A DNA stretch of 60,748 nucleotides from Paenibacillus ginsengarvi (GTDB lineage Bacteria > Bacillota > Bacilli > Paenibacillales > NBRC-103111), in assembly GCF_003626695.1 (NCBI RefSeq), contig NZ_RBAH01000038.1, positions 1-60,748 of the forward strand, read 5' to 3'. The notes beneath the pieces are model-generated. The model worked only from the letters and a program-made list of their open reading frames with translations. It was not told the DNA's origin and did not search any database. Positions 1-8,514 of the stretch are shown piece after piece (position 1 is the first letter of the stretch; every line of letters starts with the position of its first letter). A program made the translations under genes and the position numbers.

Positions 1-79
1 CCCGAACACGACCGTTAAGCCCTCCAGCGCCGATGGTACTTGGACCGCAGGGTCCTGGGAGAGTAGGACGTTGCCAAGC
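1..79 (+). rRNA. rrf: 5S ribosomal RNA, 3' end (partial)
   Basis: The first 79 bases read as the 3' two-thirds of a Firmicute 5S rRNA: the conserved segment ending in CGCCGATGGTA, then a GC-rich loop, GAGAGTAGGAC, and the closing TTGCCAAGC. The 5' part lies outside the window. It marks the end of an rRNA operon that reads towards the window, and a factor-independent terminator follows within 10 bases. The exact mature 3' end is inferred by comparison with the B. subtilis 5S. Confidence 0.93.
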
Positions 80-84
80 GACAC

Positions 85-120
85 AAAGCCACATGGACGA
101 TGAATCCATGTGGCTTTTTT
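85..120 (+). terminator. rho-independent terminator of the upstream rRNA operon
   Basis: A 13-bp perfect stem, AAAGCCACATGGA (85-97) with TCCATGTGGCTTT (105-117), encloses a 7-base loop and runs into a T tract. It sits directly behind the 5S gene and ends that operon. It also faces the convergent minus-strand gene at 131-664. Confidence 0.92.
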
Positions 121-130
121 GTTTTTATTT

Positions 131-664
131 TTAATTATTCCATCCCATCCGCTCCCGGAGCGAAAGCAGCTGCGCAAGATGATGTCGGCCATGCCACACG
201 TACCGTTGCACGGCTTCGTTAAGGCTCATCGACCCGTGAGTCTGGCTTATAAAGCTTCGCTCGAATTCGTTTTCGCGCATGCTGCGGAGCAAGGCGGCAA
301 AACGATCATGAACGGCTTTCATTAACACTAAGGAAATCTCTACAGGCACATTGTAATCGTCTAGTTGGGCCCACAAATCTTCCCGGTACGAGCCAGCTAG
401 CGGACATTCCTCCGTAAGGGCCCGTTTGAACCGGATAAAGGCGTTCATGTCGTTATCGGCCATATGATGCACGACTTGTTGTACGGTCCAGCCTCCGGGC
501 CGATAGGGCGTCGTTAGCTGCTCTGGCGTCAAGCTTTGCACGGTGAGTCTCACCTGTTCCGGAATTGCCTCAATATCCCGAATCCATTCGCCCCGCTGTG
601 CAAATGTCGGATTCGTTACCGGTTCGAATAGGCCGATCGGATAACGCAAACGCTCAACATCCAT
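131..664 (-). CDS. bstA: DinB/YfiT-family putative bacillithiol S-transferase
   Basis: This 177-residue protein matches the YfiT/BstA branch of the DinB four-helix-bundle superfamily, in which a metal held by three histidines activates the bacillithiol thiolate. The N-terminal YPIG segment, PYRPGGWTVQQVVHHMAD (His66/His67) and YVWHGRHHLAQL (His158, His161/His162) supply the expected ligands. Family knowledge suggests detoxification by bacillithiol conjugation; the substrate is unknown. The ATG at 664 follows GGAGGGGAGAAGG. It lies 57 bases downstream of the glycosyltransferase gene on the same strand, so the two may be co-transcribed. Confidence 0.8.
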   Translation of the reverse strand: MDVERLRYPIGLFEPVTNPTFAQRGEWIRDIEAIPEQVRLTVQSLTPEQLTTPYRPGGWTVQQVVHHMADNDMNAFIRFKRALTEECPLAGSYREDLWAQLDDYNVPVEISLVLMKAVHDRFAALLRSMRENEFERSFISQTHGSMSLNEAVQRYVWHGRHHLAQLLSLRERMGWNN

Positions 665-721
665 GTTCCTTCTCCCCTCCTTTCCGAATACTCTCCAGAT
701 ACTATAACGCCCTCTAAAGTA

Positions 722-1975
722 TTAAGCCATGAAGTAGTAATCATTGAAGAAACCAATCGTCGTAATAATAAGAATTGCGGCAAATAAAAGCTGGTACGCA
801 AACCGAATGTTTTCTCGCTTCTCCGTCAACTGAACGAGGTAAATATAGAACGGAATGACGACCATCATATACCGGACTACGCTGGCCAAGTACCACGGCT
901 GGCTGGAAAAGGGAATAACGATCAACAAAGCCCCATACACCCAGAACAGCAACTGTTTCGGTTGCCGAAACAGCCGGTTGGCTTGAAAAATCAAGTAGAT
1001 CAAATACACAAGAAACACGGCAGTAGACATCACGAAAGCGAGAAAACCATTGTCCCACCCGCCCGGAGCCATGAAGTACGGCTTCTTGAAGTAATGGATA
1101 TAGGACGTAAACGGCAAAGAGGTGGCCCGGTACCACTGGCTTTGCTCATGAAAGGGCGCGAGCCAATCGCCGGTCTGCCATTTCATATAGAACAGATAGG
1201 CTCCCATCGGTACCAAAGCGAGCAGCGAGTAAAGCACCCAACGCACGTGATGTCTGGTGATCGGAATGCCTTCGGTAAAGAGGACGGTGCCAACAACGAA
1301 AAATAAATTGACGAAGCCGGGTACCCGGGTTACGGTCGATAACCCAGCGGCAATAAAGGCAAGCGCGTACCGCCTGTCCGCCGCGTAATATAGCGAAGCC
1401 GCCGATAGCAGCAAAAACAAGCTTTCCGTATAAGGAAGCGAGTAGAACAAAGAGGTCGGAAAAAGCAGCATGAGCAAGATGACGGTTCTGGATTGGCGCT
1501 CGTCCAATTGCTGCTGTTTGCAGATGCCGTACACGTAAAAAAGCGCGAGCAGAAAAAACAAATTCGATAGGATGCCGCCCAAAATAGCCAGATCGATCGA
1601 GCCGAACCAGGAGACCACATGGTCGGCCGCAGATAGAAGCATAGGATACAGGGGAAAAAACACCCAGTTGGCAGGCGGATGCGGATCATCGATCCGATAG
1701 CGGTCGTAGCCGTTTGCAGCAATATTCAAATAGGCGAAGCTGTCGAACTTCACGAAATCTTTCAAATTGGGCGTACGCATATCTTCAAGGCGAACGGGCA
1801 GCTTCATTGCCGTTTTCGGCACAACTCCGGGAGACTGCTGTTCGTAAACCGGCGGCTCGGTATAAGCTGCAAATAGATTGGTTCCGACGTATCCGGTAAA
1901 AAACAGGATGATTCTGCTGATGAGAACAAGCCCGATTAGGGACATGATCGTTGTTCTAGATAGCCCTTTAATCAA
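722..1975 (-). CDS. PIG-V-like integral membrane mannosyltransferase-type protein
   Basis: A 417-residue, strongly hydrophobic protein with about ten predicted membrane segments. A first external loop carries DSFAYLNIAANGYD, followed by PANWVFFPLYPML. This layout is typical of bacterial PIG-V/Gpi18-like GT-C glycosyltransferases that use a lipid-phosphate sugar donor; the donor and acceptor cannot be read from sequence. I took the TTG at 1975 (MIKGLSRTT), preceded by AAAGGA 11 bases upstream; an ATG 10 codons in is an alternative. It is transcribed away from ctsR and towards the DinB gene. Family assignment is good; biochemical role is inference. Confidence 0.72.
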   Translation of the reverse strand: MIKGLSRTTIMSLIGLVLISRIILFFTGYVGTNLFAAYTEPPVYEQQSPGVVPKTAMKLPVRLEDMRTPNLKDFVKFDSFAYLNIAANGYDRYRIDDPHPPANWVFFPLYPMLLSAADHVVSWFGSIDLAILGGILSNLFFLLALFYVYGICKQQQLDERQSRTVILLMLLFPTSLFYSLPYTESLFLLLSAASLYYAADRRYALAFIAAGLSTVTRVPGFVNLFFVVGTVLFTEGIPITRHHVRWVLYSLLALVPMGAYLFYMKWQTGDWLAPFHEQSQWYRATSLPFTSYIHYFKKPYFMAPGGWDNGFLAFVMSTAVFLVYLIYLIFQANRLFRQPKQLLFWVYGALLIVIPFSSQPWYLASVVRYMMVVIPFYIYLVQLTEKRENIRFAYQLLFAAILIITTIGFFNDYYFMA

Positions 1976-2166
1976 ATGCTTTCAATCCTTTCTGTTCCTA
2001 TTCAATTTTAACCAATTTATCCAAAGCCGAATACGGTTTCAAGTTAAAATAATGTGAAGACCACAGAAAAAACAGCAATTGGTTGTTCCAAGTCCGCTTA
2101 ACCGGAAGCAAGATGTGCATACTGTCTTATACAGAGAGGTTTTCTGAAAAAAATTTCACGGATAAC

Positions 2167-2195
2167 TTGGCAAATCGGGAAAAACAGGGTATAAT
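2167..2195 (+). promoter_or_regulatory. sigma-A promoter of the ctsR operon
   Basis: TTGGCA (2167-2172), a 17-base spacer and a perfect TATAAT (2190-2195) form a near-consensus sigma-A promoter. It lies in the 334-base gap 1976-2309 between the divergent glycosyltransferase gene and ctsR. The rest of that gap shows no gene and no clear promoter for the minus-strand gene. Confidence 0.88.
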
Positions 2196-2203
2196 AAGTC
2201 TAA

Positions 2204-2220
2204 AGTCAAAGAAAGTCAAA
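2204..2220 (+). promoter_or_regulatory. CtsR operator (heptad direct repeat)
   Basis: AGTCAAA-GAA-AGTCAAA is a perfect tandem heptad repeat fitting the CtsR box RGTCAAA-NAN-RGTCAAA. It begins 9 bases after the -10 box, over the expected transcription start, so bound CtsR would block initiation. This is the classic autoregulation of the ctsR-clpC operon, released on heat stress when CtsR loses DNA binding. Confidence 0.92.
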
Positions 2221-2309
2221 GTCAGAGTTTGAACTTTCCGACTTTTTAGTTTTTAATGAACAACTCAGGCAAGTTGAACGGCTTACCACACTTTATGGAG
2301 GGTATATTG

Positions 2310-2771
2310 ATGCGTAATGTCTCCGATATCATCGAACAATATCTGAAGAACATTTTGCAGCAAAGCCCGAATGGAGTCGTCGATTTGCAGCGAAGCGAGC
2401 TCGCTGACCGGTTTCAATGCGTGCCTTCACAGATTAATTATGTAATAAGCACAAGATTTACGCTGGAGAAAGGGTATCTGGTCGAGAGCAAGCGAGGCGG
2501 CGGGGGATATATCCGCATCCAGCAGGTGGAGCTGCCTTCCAAGGAAGCAATCCACGTGCACATATTCAGCACGGTAGGTGAACAGATCGATCAGGCTACC
2601 GCAGAAGGCATTATATACCAGCTGGCCGAGGGCTGTTTCATTTCAACTCGAGAAGCGAACTTGTTGAAGGCCGCCATGTCCAGAGACGTATTGAAACTGA
2701 AGCTTCCGCAACGGGATGAAGTTCGGGCAAGCTTGCTCAGAGCTATGCTGATTGCATTGCTTAGCAAGTAG
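2310..2771 (+). CDS. ctsR: CtsR, transcriptional repressor of class III stress genes
   Basis: The 153-residue protein matches CtsR in length and sequence: an N-terminal winged helix-turn-helix (NVSDIIEQYLKNIL, then LADRFQCVPSQINYVISTRF) with the glycine-rich wing RGGGGYIRI around residue 65, which is the heat-sensing loop in the family, and a C-terminal domain with the McsB-interacting region. The ATG at 2310 follows TGGAGGG; an upstream in-frame start at 2256 lacks such a site. First gene of ctsR-mcsA-mcsB-clpC, behind its own operator. Confidence 0.96.
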   Translation: MRNVSDIIEQYLKNILQQSPNGVVDLQRSELADRFQCVPSQINYVISTRFTLEKGYLVESKRGGGGYIRIQQVELPSKEAIHVHIFSTVGEQIDQATAEGIIYQLAEGCFISTREANLLKAAMSRDVLKLKLPQRDEVRASLLRAMLIALLSK

Positions 2772-2861
2772 CTCAAAGTCACACAACCGAACCATGAAGG
2801 CCGATTTCGCTTTTGCGAAATATGACCATAGATGATTGATCCAAAGGAGGGGACGTAACCC

Positions 2862-3380
2862 GTGCTCTGCCAGGAATGCAATAAAAAACCGGCGACGCTG
2901 TATTTTACAAAAATCGTCAAAGGGGAAAAGACGGAATATCATATTTGCGAATCTTGCGCTCGGGAGAAAGGGGAGCTGATTCCGGGAACGTCGAACGGCT
3001 TTTCGATCCATAACCTGCTGTCGGGACTGTTGTTCGATCCCACTCAAACCTCAATCGGAACGAAGCCGCAGACGCTCCGCTGCGACAGTTGCGGCCTCAC
3101 TTACAGTCAGTTCAGCAAAATCGGGCGATTCGGCTGCAGCTCCTGCTACGAGCATTTTTCGGAGAAGCTGGATCCGCTCTTCAAACGGGTGCATGGCAAT
3201 AACGTCCACGTCGGCAAAGTGCCGAAGCGTTCAGGCGGCCTCATCCAATATAAACGGGAAATCGACAAACTCAAAAACGATATGCAGCAGCACATCACAC
3301 GCGAGGAATTTGAGCAGGCGGCACATATTCGGGACCAGATTCGTGAACTGGAATCGAAGCTGAACTCATCGAACTCATAA
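2862..3380 (+). CDS. mcsA: McsA, zinc-finger activator of the arginine kinase McsB
   Basis: A 172-residue protein starting at GTG with AAAGGAGGGG ten bases upstream. It carries paired CxxC zinc motifs (CQEC from residue 3, CESC, CDSC, CSSC) and a C-terminal UVR motif (REEFEQAAHIRDQIRELESK). In the family McsA binds and activates McsB and takes part in CtsR inactivation and protein arginine phosphorylation for ClpCP. The position between ctsR and mcsB is the usual one. Confidence 0.95.
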   Translation: MLCQECNKKPATLYFTKIVKGEKTEYHICESCAREKGELIPGTSNGFSIHNLLSGLLFDPTQTSIGTKPQTLRCDSCGLTYSQFSKIGRFGCSSCYEHFSEKLDPLFKRVHGNNVHVGKVPKRSGGLIQYKREIDKLKNDMQQHITREEFEQAAHIRDQIRELESKLNSSNS

Positions 3381-3400
3381 CGGAAGGGAGGCGGGAGAAG

Positions 3401-4465
3401 TTGGAACGGTCTGCAATTTTCGTGCAAGCGCTCAGCGATTGGATGAAGGGGAACAGCCCTGAATCGGACGTTGTCATTAGTACGCGGATTCGGCTCGCCC
3501 GCAATTTGCGAAGCCACCCCTTCCCGATGCTGTCGACAAACACCCAGTCCAAAGAAGTGATGGACCGGATCGTGAAGGTGATGCAAAGCGATGAGCTGCT
3601 TCAGATTAGCGGATTCGATCTGTTCGCGCTCGATCAGCTTGACGAGCTGCAAAAGCGCGTCCTGGTCGAAAAGCATCTGATTAGCCCGAATCTGGCCAAC
3701 GAATCGCGTAACGGTGCGGTTCTGATTAGCCAAAACGAAGCGGTCAGCATTATGGTAAACGAAGAGGACCATCTTCGCATCCAATGTCTGAGCCCGGGAT
3801 TCCAAATTCGCGAATCGTGGGAACTGGCCGATCGGATCGACGATGTTTTCGAATCGCAGCTCGATTTTGCGTTTGACGAACGCCGCGGTTTCCTGACAAG
3901 CTGCCCGACGAACGTAGGAACCGGAATCCGCGCTTCGGTTATGATGCATTTGCCCGCCCTCGTGCTAACCCAGCAGATGAACCGCATTTTACAGGCGATC
4001 AATCAGGTGGGCTTGGCGGTTCGCGGCATTTACGGAGAAGGCAGCGAGGCGCTCGGCAACATTTTTCAAGTATCGAATCAAATTACGCTGGGCCAATCGG
4101 AAGAAGAAATCATCGACAACCTGCACAGCGTTGCGAAACAAATCATCGAGCACGAACGGGCAGCCCGGCATAAGCTGCTGGAGGAATCGAAAATGCGCGT
4201 AGCCGACCGGGTTCAGCGCTCCTACGGCATCCTGTCGAATGCAGTCATCATGGATTCGAAGGAAGCGGCCCAGCGTTTATCGGACGTTCGGCTTGGAGTC
4301 GATCTGGGATTGCTCGATGTCGTCTCGCCGCATGTTCTCAATGAGCTGAATGTGATGACTCAGCCCGGGTTTTTACAACAATATGCCGGTAACAAGTTGT
4401 CGGCCGACGATCGCGACGTACGCCGTGCAGAATTGATTCGTCATAAAATGGCAAGCAAATCTTGA
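3401..4465 (+). CDS. mcsB: McsB, protein arginine kinase
   Basis: The 354-residue protein has the phosphagen-kinase catalytic fold: VVISTRIRLARNLRSHPFP near residue 25 for nucleotide binding, and the active-site strand CPTNVGTGIRASVMMHLPAL around residue 167. McsB phosphorylates arginines on damaged proteins and on CtsR, marking them for ClpC-ClpP. The start is TTG at 3401 with AAGGGAGGCGG upstream; no closer ATG fits the alignment. It lies 20 bases after mcsA and 23 before clpC, consistent with one transcript. Confidence 0.95.
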   Translation: MERSAIFVQALSDWMKGNSPESDVVISTRIRLARNLRSHPFPMLSTNTQSKEVMDRIVKVMQSDELLQISGFDLFALDQLDELQKRVLVEKHLISPNLANESRNGAVLISQNEAVSIMVNEEDHLRIQCLSPGFQIRESWELADRIDDVFESQLDFAFDERRGFLTSCPTNVGTGIRASVMMHLPALVLTQQMNRILQAINQVGLAVRGIYGEGSEALGNIFQVSNQITLGQSEEEIIDNLHSVAKQIIEHERAARHKLLEESKMRVADRVQRSYGILSNAVIMDSKEAAQRLSDVRLGVDLGLLDVVSPHVLNELNVMTQPGFLQQYAGNKLSADDRDVRRAELIRHKMASKS

Positions 4466-4488
4466 TATAAATGGTGGAGGTGCTTTAC

Positions 4489-6912
4489 ATGATGTTCGGG
4501 AGATTCACGGAACGTGCGCAAAAGGTGCTCGCTTTGGCTCAAGAAGAGGCGGTTCGGCTTGGCCACAATAACATTGGCACGGAACATATTTTGCTCGGGT
4601 TAATTCGCGAAGGCGAAAGCATCGCCGCTAAAGCGCTGATCGCACTCGGTCTTAGCCTCGAGAAAATTCAGGACGAAGTGGAATCGCTTATCGGCAGAGG
4701 TCAAGAACAGCCGAGCAATATCGCCTATACGCCAAGAGCGAAAAAAGTAATCGAGCTGTCGATGGACGAAGCGCGCAAGCTGGGACATACGTATGTCGGC
4801 ACAGAGCATATACTGCTCGGTCTGATTCGCGAAGGAGAAGGCGTAGCTGCCCGCGTGCTCAACAATTTGGGTGTCAGCCTGAACAAAGCCCGCCAGCAAG
4901 TGCTTCAATTGCTTGGCAGCAGCGAAGCGGTATCTTCGAGTCATTCGACGCCGGCGAACGTGAATACGCCGACTTTGGACGGCTTGGCCCGCGACTTGAC
5001 TGCTTCGGCGAAGGAAGGCAATCTAGACCCGGTCATCGGCCGCGCCAAAGAAATCGAACGCGTCATTCAAGTGCTCAGCCGCCGGACGAAAAACAATCCG
5101 GTGCTCATCGGGGAGCCGGGCGTCGGGAAAACGGCGATCGCCGAAGGGCTAGCGCAAAAAATCGTCAACAACGAAATTCCGGAAACGCTGCGCGATAAAC
5201 GCGTCATGACGCTCGATATGGGCTCGGTCGTGGCGGGTACGAAATACCGCGGCGAATTCGAAGATCGCCTGAAGAAGATTATGGATGAAATTCGCGCAGC
5301 TGGAAACATCATTTTGTTCATCGATGAGCTGCATACGCTGATCGGGGCTGGCGGTGCGGAAGGTGCGATCGACGCCTCCAACATTTTGAAACCGGCTCTG
5401 GCCCGTGGGGAGCTGCAGTGCATCGGGGCGACGACGCTGGACGAATACCGCAAGTATATTGAGAAAGACGCCGCGCTCGAGCGCAGATTCCAACCAATCA
5501 CGGTCGATCAGCCGACGCCGGAAGAAGCGATTCTCATCTTGCGCGGACTCCGCGACCGGTACGAGGCGCATCATCGTGTCAAAATAACGGACGAAGCGAT
5601 CGAGCAAGCGGTGAAGCTGTCGGATCGGTATATTTCCGACCGGTTCCTGCCCGATAAAGCGGTCGATTTGATCGACGAAGCAAGCTCGCGGGTAAGACTC
5701 CGTTCGTACACAATTCCGCCTAACCTGAAGCAGCTCGAAACGCAGCTTGACAATATCCGCAAGGAGAAGGATGCTGCGGTACAAAGCCAGGAGTTCGAAA
5801 AAGCCGCTTCGCTTCGCGATACCGAACAAAAAATGCGCGACGAACTGGAAGCGACGAAAAACGAGTGGAAAGAAAAACAAGGCCGCACCGATTCCGAGGT
5901 AACGCCTGACGATATCGCTCAAGTAGTTGCAAGCTGGACCGGCATTCCTGTTGTGAAGATGGCTGAGGAAGAGAGCCAGCGTCTACTGAAGATGGAAGAT
6001 ATTTTGCACGAACGCGTCATCGGCCAGGAAGAAGCGGTCAAAGCCGTCAGCCGGGCGATTCGTCGGGCAAGAGCGGGACTGAAAGATCCGAAACGTCCGA
6101 TGGGCTCGTTTATTTTCCTCGGTCCGACCGGGGTCGGGAAAACCGAGCTGGCGAGAGCGCTGGCAGAGTCGCTGTTTGGCGATGAGAATGCGGTCATTCG
6201 CATCGACATGTCGGAATATATGGAGAAGCATTCGACTTCGAGGCTCGTCGGGGCGCCTCCGGGATATGTCGGTTACGAAGAAGGCGGTCAGCTGACCGAG
6301 AAAGTACGCCGTAAACCGTACTCGGTCGTGCTGCTCGATGAAATCGAGAAGGCGCATCCGGAAGTGTTTAACGTGCTGCTGCAAGTGCTCGAGGACGGGC
6401 GTTTGACCGACTCCAAGGGCCGCACCGTCGACTTCCGCAATACGCTCATCATTATGACGTCGAACGTCGGCGCCGAAATGATCAAGAAAAACTCCACGCT
6501 CGGCTTCACGGCAGCAGCCGATGCCGGCCGCGATTACTCGATCATGAAAGACAAAGTGATGGGCGAGCTTAAGAAAAGCTTCCGTCCGGAATTTTTGAAC
6601 CGGATCGACGAAATTATCGTGTTCCATTCGCTTGAGCAGGAGCATATCGCCCGGATCGTCAGCCTGATGTCCGACGAGCTTAGCAAGCGTCTGCGCGAAC
6701 AGGATGTTGAGTTTACGCTTACCGACAAGGGAAAGGCGTTTCTGGCGAAGGAAGGCTTCGATCCGACTTACGGGGCAAGGCCGCTGCGCAGGGCGATCCA
6801 GAAGCATATCGAGGACCGTTTGTCCGAGGAACTGCTTAGGGGCAATATCGCCAAGGGCGATTCGCTCACGATCGACGAAGTCGATGGCGAACTTGTCGTA
6901 ATGAAGCAATGA
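4489..6912 (+). CDS. clpC: ClpC, AAA+ unfoldase of the ClpCP protease
   Basis: An 807-residue class-I Hsp100. The start MMFGRFTERAQ at 4489 follows GGTGGAGG and matches known ClpC N-termini. Two Clp-N repeats fill residues 1-140; D1 has Walker A GEPGVGKT at 208-215; a UVR-containing middle domain lies near 415-455; D2 has Walker A GPTGVGKT at 545-552. It unfolds substrates, with McsB or MecA adaptors, for ClpP, whose gene is not here. Last gene of the CtsR operon; a terminator follows 26 bases later. Confidence 0.97.
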   Translation: MMFGRFTERAQKVLALAQEEAVRLGHNNIGTEHILLGLIREGESIAAKALIALGLSLEKIQDEVESLIGRGQEQPSNIAYTPRAKKVIELSMDEARKLGHTYVGTEHILLGLIREGEGVAARVLNNLGVSLNKARQQVLQLLGSSEAVSSSHSTPANVNTPTLDGLARDLTASAKEGNLDPVIGRAKEIERVIQVLSRRTKNNPVLIGEPGVGKTAIAEGLAQKIVNNEIPETLRDKRVMTLDMGSVVAGTKYRGEFEDRLKKIMDEIRAAGNIILFIDELHTLIGAGGAEGAIDASNILKPALARGELQCIGATTLDEYRKYIEKDAALERRFQPITVDQPTPEEAILILRGLRDRYEAHHRVKITDEAIEQAVKLSDRYISDRFLPDKAVDLIDEASSRVRLRSYTIPPNLKQLETQLDNIRKEKDAAVQSQEFEKAASLRDTEQKMRDELEATKNEWKEKQGRTDSEVTPDDIAQVVASWTGIPVVKMAEEESQRLLKMEDILHERVIGQEEAVKAVSRAIRRARAGLKDPKRPMGSFIFLGPTGVGKTELARALAESLFGDENAVIRIDMSEYMEKHSTSRLVGAPPGYVGYEEGGQLTEKVRRKPYSVVLLDEIEKAHPEVFNVLLQVLEDGRLTDSKGRTVDFRNTLIIMTSNVGAEMIKKNSTLGFTAAADAGRDYSIMKDKVMGELKKSFRPEFLNRIDEIIVFHSLEQEHIARIVSLMSDELSKRLREQDVEFTLTDKGKAFLAKEGFDPTYGARPLRRAIQKHIEDRLSEELLRGNIAKGDSLTIDEVDGELVVMKQ

Positions 6913-6937
6913 GCTTGATGTAAAGATGGTGACCTAC

Positions 6938-6981
6938 AAGCATTTCGGTTATCCGATTCGGGTAGCCGGAATGCTTTTTTT
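6938..6981 (+). terminator. rho-independent terminator of the ctsR-clpC operon
   Basis: AAGCATT-CGG-TTA-CC pairs with GG-TA-CCG-AATGCTT around the loop GATTC, with minor bulges, followed by a run of seven T. It separates the stress operon from radA. Confidence 0.88.
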
Positions 6982-7021
6982 GCGTTTGAAGGAGCGGCAG
7001 ACCGGCACTATGTTGGCGGGG

Positions 7022-7050
7022 TTTTCATTGTATTCGCGAAATGGTACACT
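7022..7050 (+). promoter_or_regulatory. candidate extended -10 promoter of radA
   Basis: TGG precedes TACACT (7045-7050), an extended -10 element; the -35 position 17 bases upstream, TTTTCA, is weak. It lies between the clpC terminator and the radA ribosome-binding site. Confidence 0.45.
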
Positions 7051-7081
7051 TTGGGTACCATATAGAAGCAGAGGAATGTAC

Positions 7082-8449
7082 ATGTCGAAGCTGAAAACAA
7101 AATTTTGCTGTCAAGAATGTGGGGCAGAATCGCCTAAGTGGCTCGGCAAATGCCCCGGTTGCGGCGCCTGGAACAGCATGGTGGAAGAAGTGGAGATGAC
7201 CGGGAAGTCGAAGGGATTCCAGTCCTCTCTGACCCAGACGAAAGAAAAAGCAACTTCGATCATACATATAGAAAGCAGCAGCGAGAAACGCATTTTGTCC
7301 CGCATGGGCGAGCTCAACCGGGTGCTCGGCGGAGGAGTCGTGCCGGGTTCGTTAATACTCGTTGGAGGAGACCCGGGCATAGGCAAGTCGACGCTGCTGC
7401 TCCAGCTGTCGCATCAGATGACGTCCGTCGGCCTGAAGGTGCTGTACATATCGGGGGAGGAATCGATTCGCCAGCTCAAGATGAGAGCGGATCGGCTGGA
7501 TGCTTTATCCGAACGTTTGTTCGTTTTATGTGAAACGAATGTCGAAATGATCGAAGAAGCGATCGAGAACGAGAAGCCGGACTTTATGGTCGTGGACTCG
7601 ATTCAAACGGTGTTTCATCCGGCGGTAACGTCGGCCCCGGGAAGTGTTGCGCAAGTTCGCGAATGTACGGGGCATTTTATGCGAATAGCTAAAATCAAAG
7701 GAATCGCTACCGTGCTCGTCGGTCATGTGACGAAGGAAGGGGCGATCGCCGGTCCTCGCCTGCTCGAGCATATGGTCGACTGCGTGCTGTATTTCGAAGG
7801 GGAGCGTCATCATTCGTACCGGCTGCTGCGTGCGGTGAAGAACCGGTTCGGCTCCACGAACGAAATGGGCATTTTCGAAATGATCGAAAATGGCTTGCGC
7901 GAGGTGACGAATCCGTCGGAACTGTTCTTGTCCGAGCGGCCGCTGGGCGTATCCGGCTCTACCGTAGTGGCCAGTATGGAAGGGACGCGGCCCGTGCTCG
8001 TAGAGCTGCAAGCGCTCGTTTCGAGTACGAACTTCCCAAGCCCTCGGCGAATGTCCGCAGGGATCGACCATAATCGGCTGTCGCTTATTATAGCTGTACT
8101 GGAGAAAAGGGTCGGGATGTTTTTGCAAAATCAGGACGCCTACTTAAATGTAGCCGGAGGCGTCAAGCTGGACGAACCGGCCGTCGATCTGGCGGCTGCG
8201 GTCGCTATCGCCTCGAGCTTCAAGGACCGGCCGACGCAGCCGTTTGATGTCGTATTCGGCGAGATCGGACTGACGGGCGAGGTGCGGGGCGTATCGCGCA
8301 TTGATCAGCGCGTGAAGGAAGCGCAGAAGCTAGGCTTCAAGCGGGTCATTATGCCGCGTAAAAGCTTGAAGGGGTGGACGCCTCCGCAAGGGATTGACAT
8401 TATCGGAGTGGAAACCGTCGCGGAAGCGCTGGCTGCCGCTTTGGAATAA
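7082..8449 (+). CDS. radA: RadA/Sms, DNA repair and branch-migration ATPase
   Basis: A 455-residue protein, as expected for RadA. The N-terminal zinc finger has Cys10, Cys13, Cys24 and Cys27; Walker A GGDPGIGKST follows; the RadA-specific KNRFG motif comes next; the C-terminus is a Lon-like domain. RadA helps process recombination intermediates and, in Bacillus, modulates DisA. I chose ATG 7082 because GAGG lies 7 bases upstream; the frame stays open to 6926, but that extension overlaps the terminator and has no family match. Confidence 0.95.
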   Translation: MSKLKTKFCCQECGAESPKWLGKCPGCGAWNSMVEEVEMTGKSKGFQSSLTQTKEKATSIIHIESSSEKRILSRMGELNRVLGGGVVPGSLILVGGDPGIGKSTLLLQLSHQMTSVGLKVLYISGEESIRQLKMRADRLDALSERLFVLCETNVEMIEEAIENEKPDFMVVDSIQTVFHPAVTSAPGSVAQVRECTGHFMRIAKIKGIATVLVGHVTKEGAIAGPRLLEHMVDCVLYFEGERHHSYRLLRAVKNRFGSTNEMGIFEMIENGLREVTNPSELFLSERPLGVSGSTVVASMEGTRPVLVELQALVSSTNFPSPRRMSAGIDHNRLSLIIAVLEKRVGMFLQNQDAYLNVAGGVKLDEPAVDLAAAVAIASSFKDRPTQPFDVVFGEIGLTGEVRGVSRIDQRVKEAQKLGFKRVIMPRKSLKGWTPPQGIDIIGVETVAEALAAALE

Positions 8450-8514
8450 GGAAGTAAGGAGTCGCTATTTCACGGAACAAGGAAGCACATGCGGTCCCAT
8501 AAGGAGGCTATGAA

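Noticed and set aside
6926..7081. N-terminal extension of radA
   Set aside because: It runs through the clpC terminator and the candidate radA promoter.
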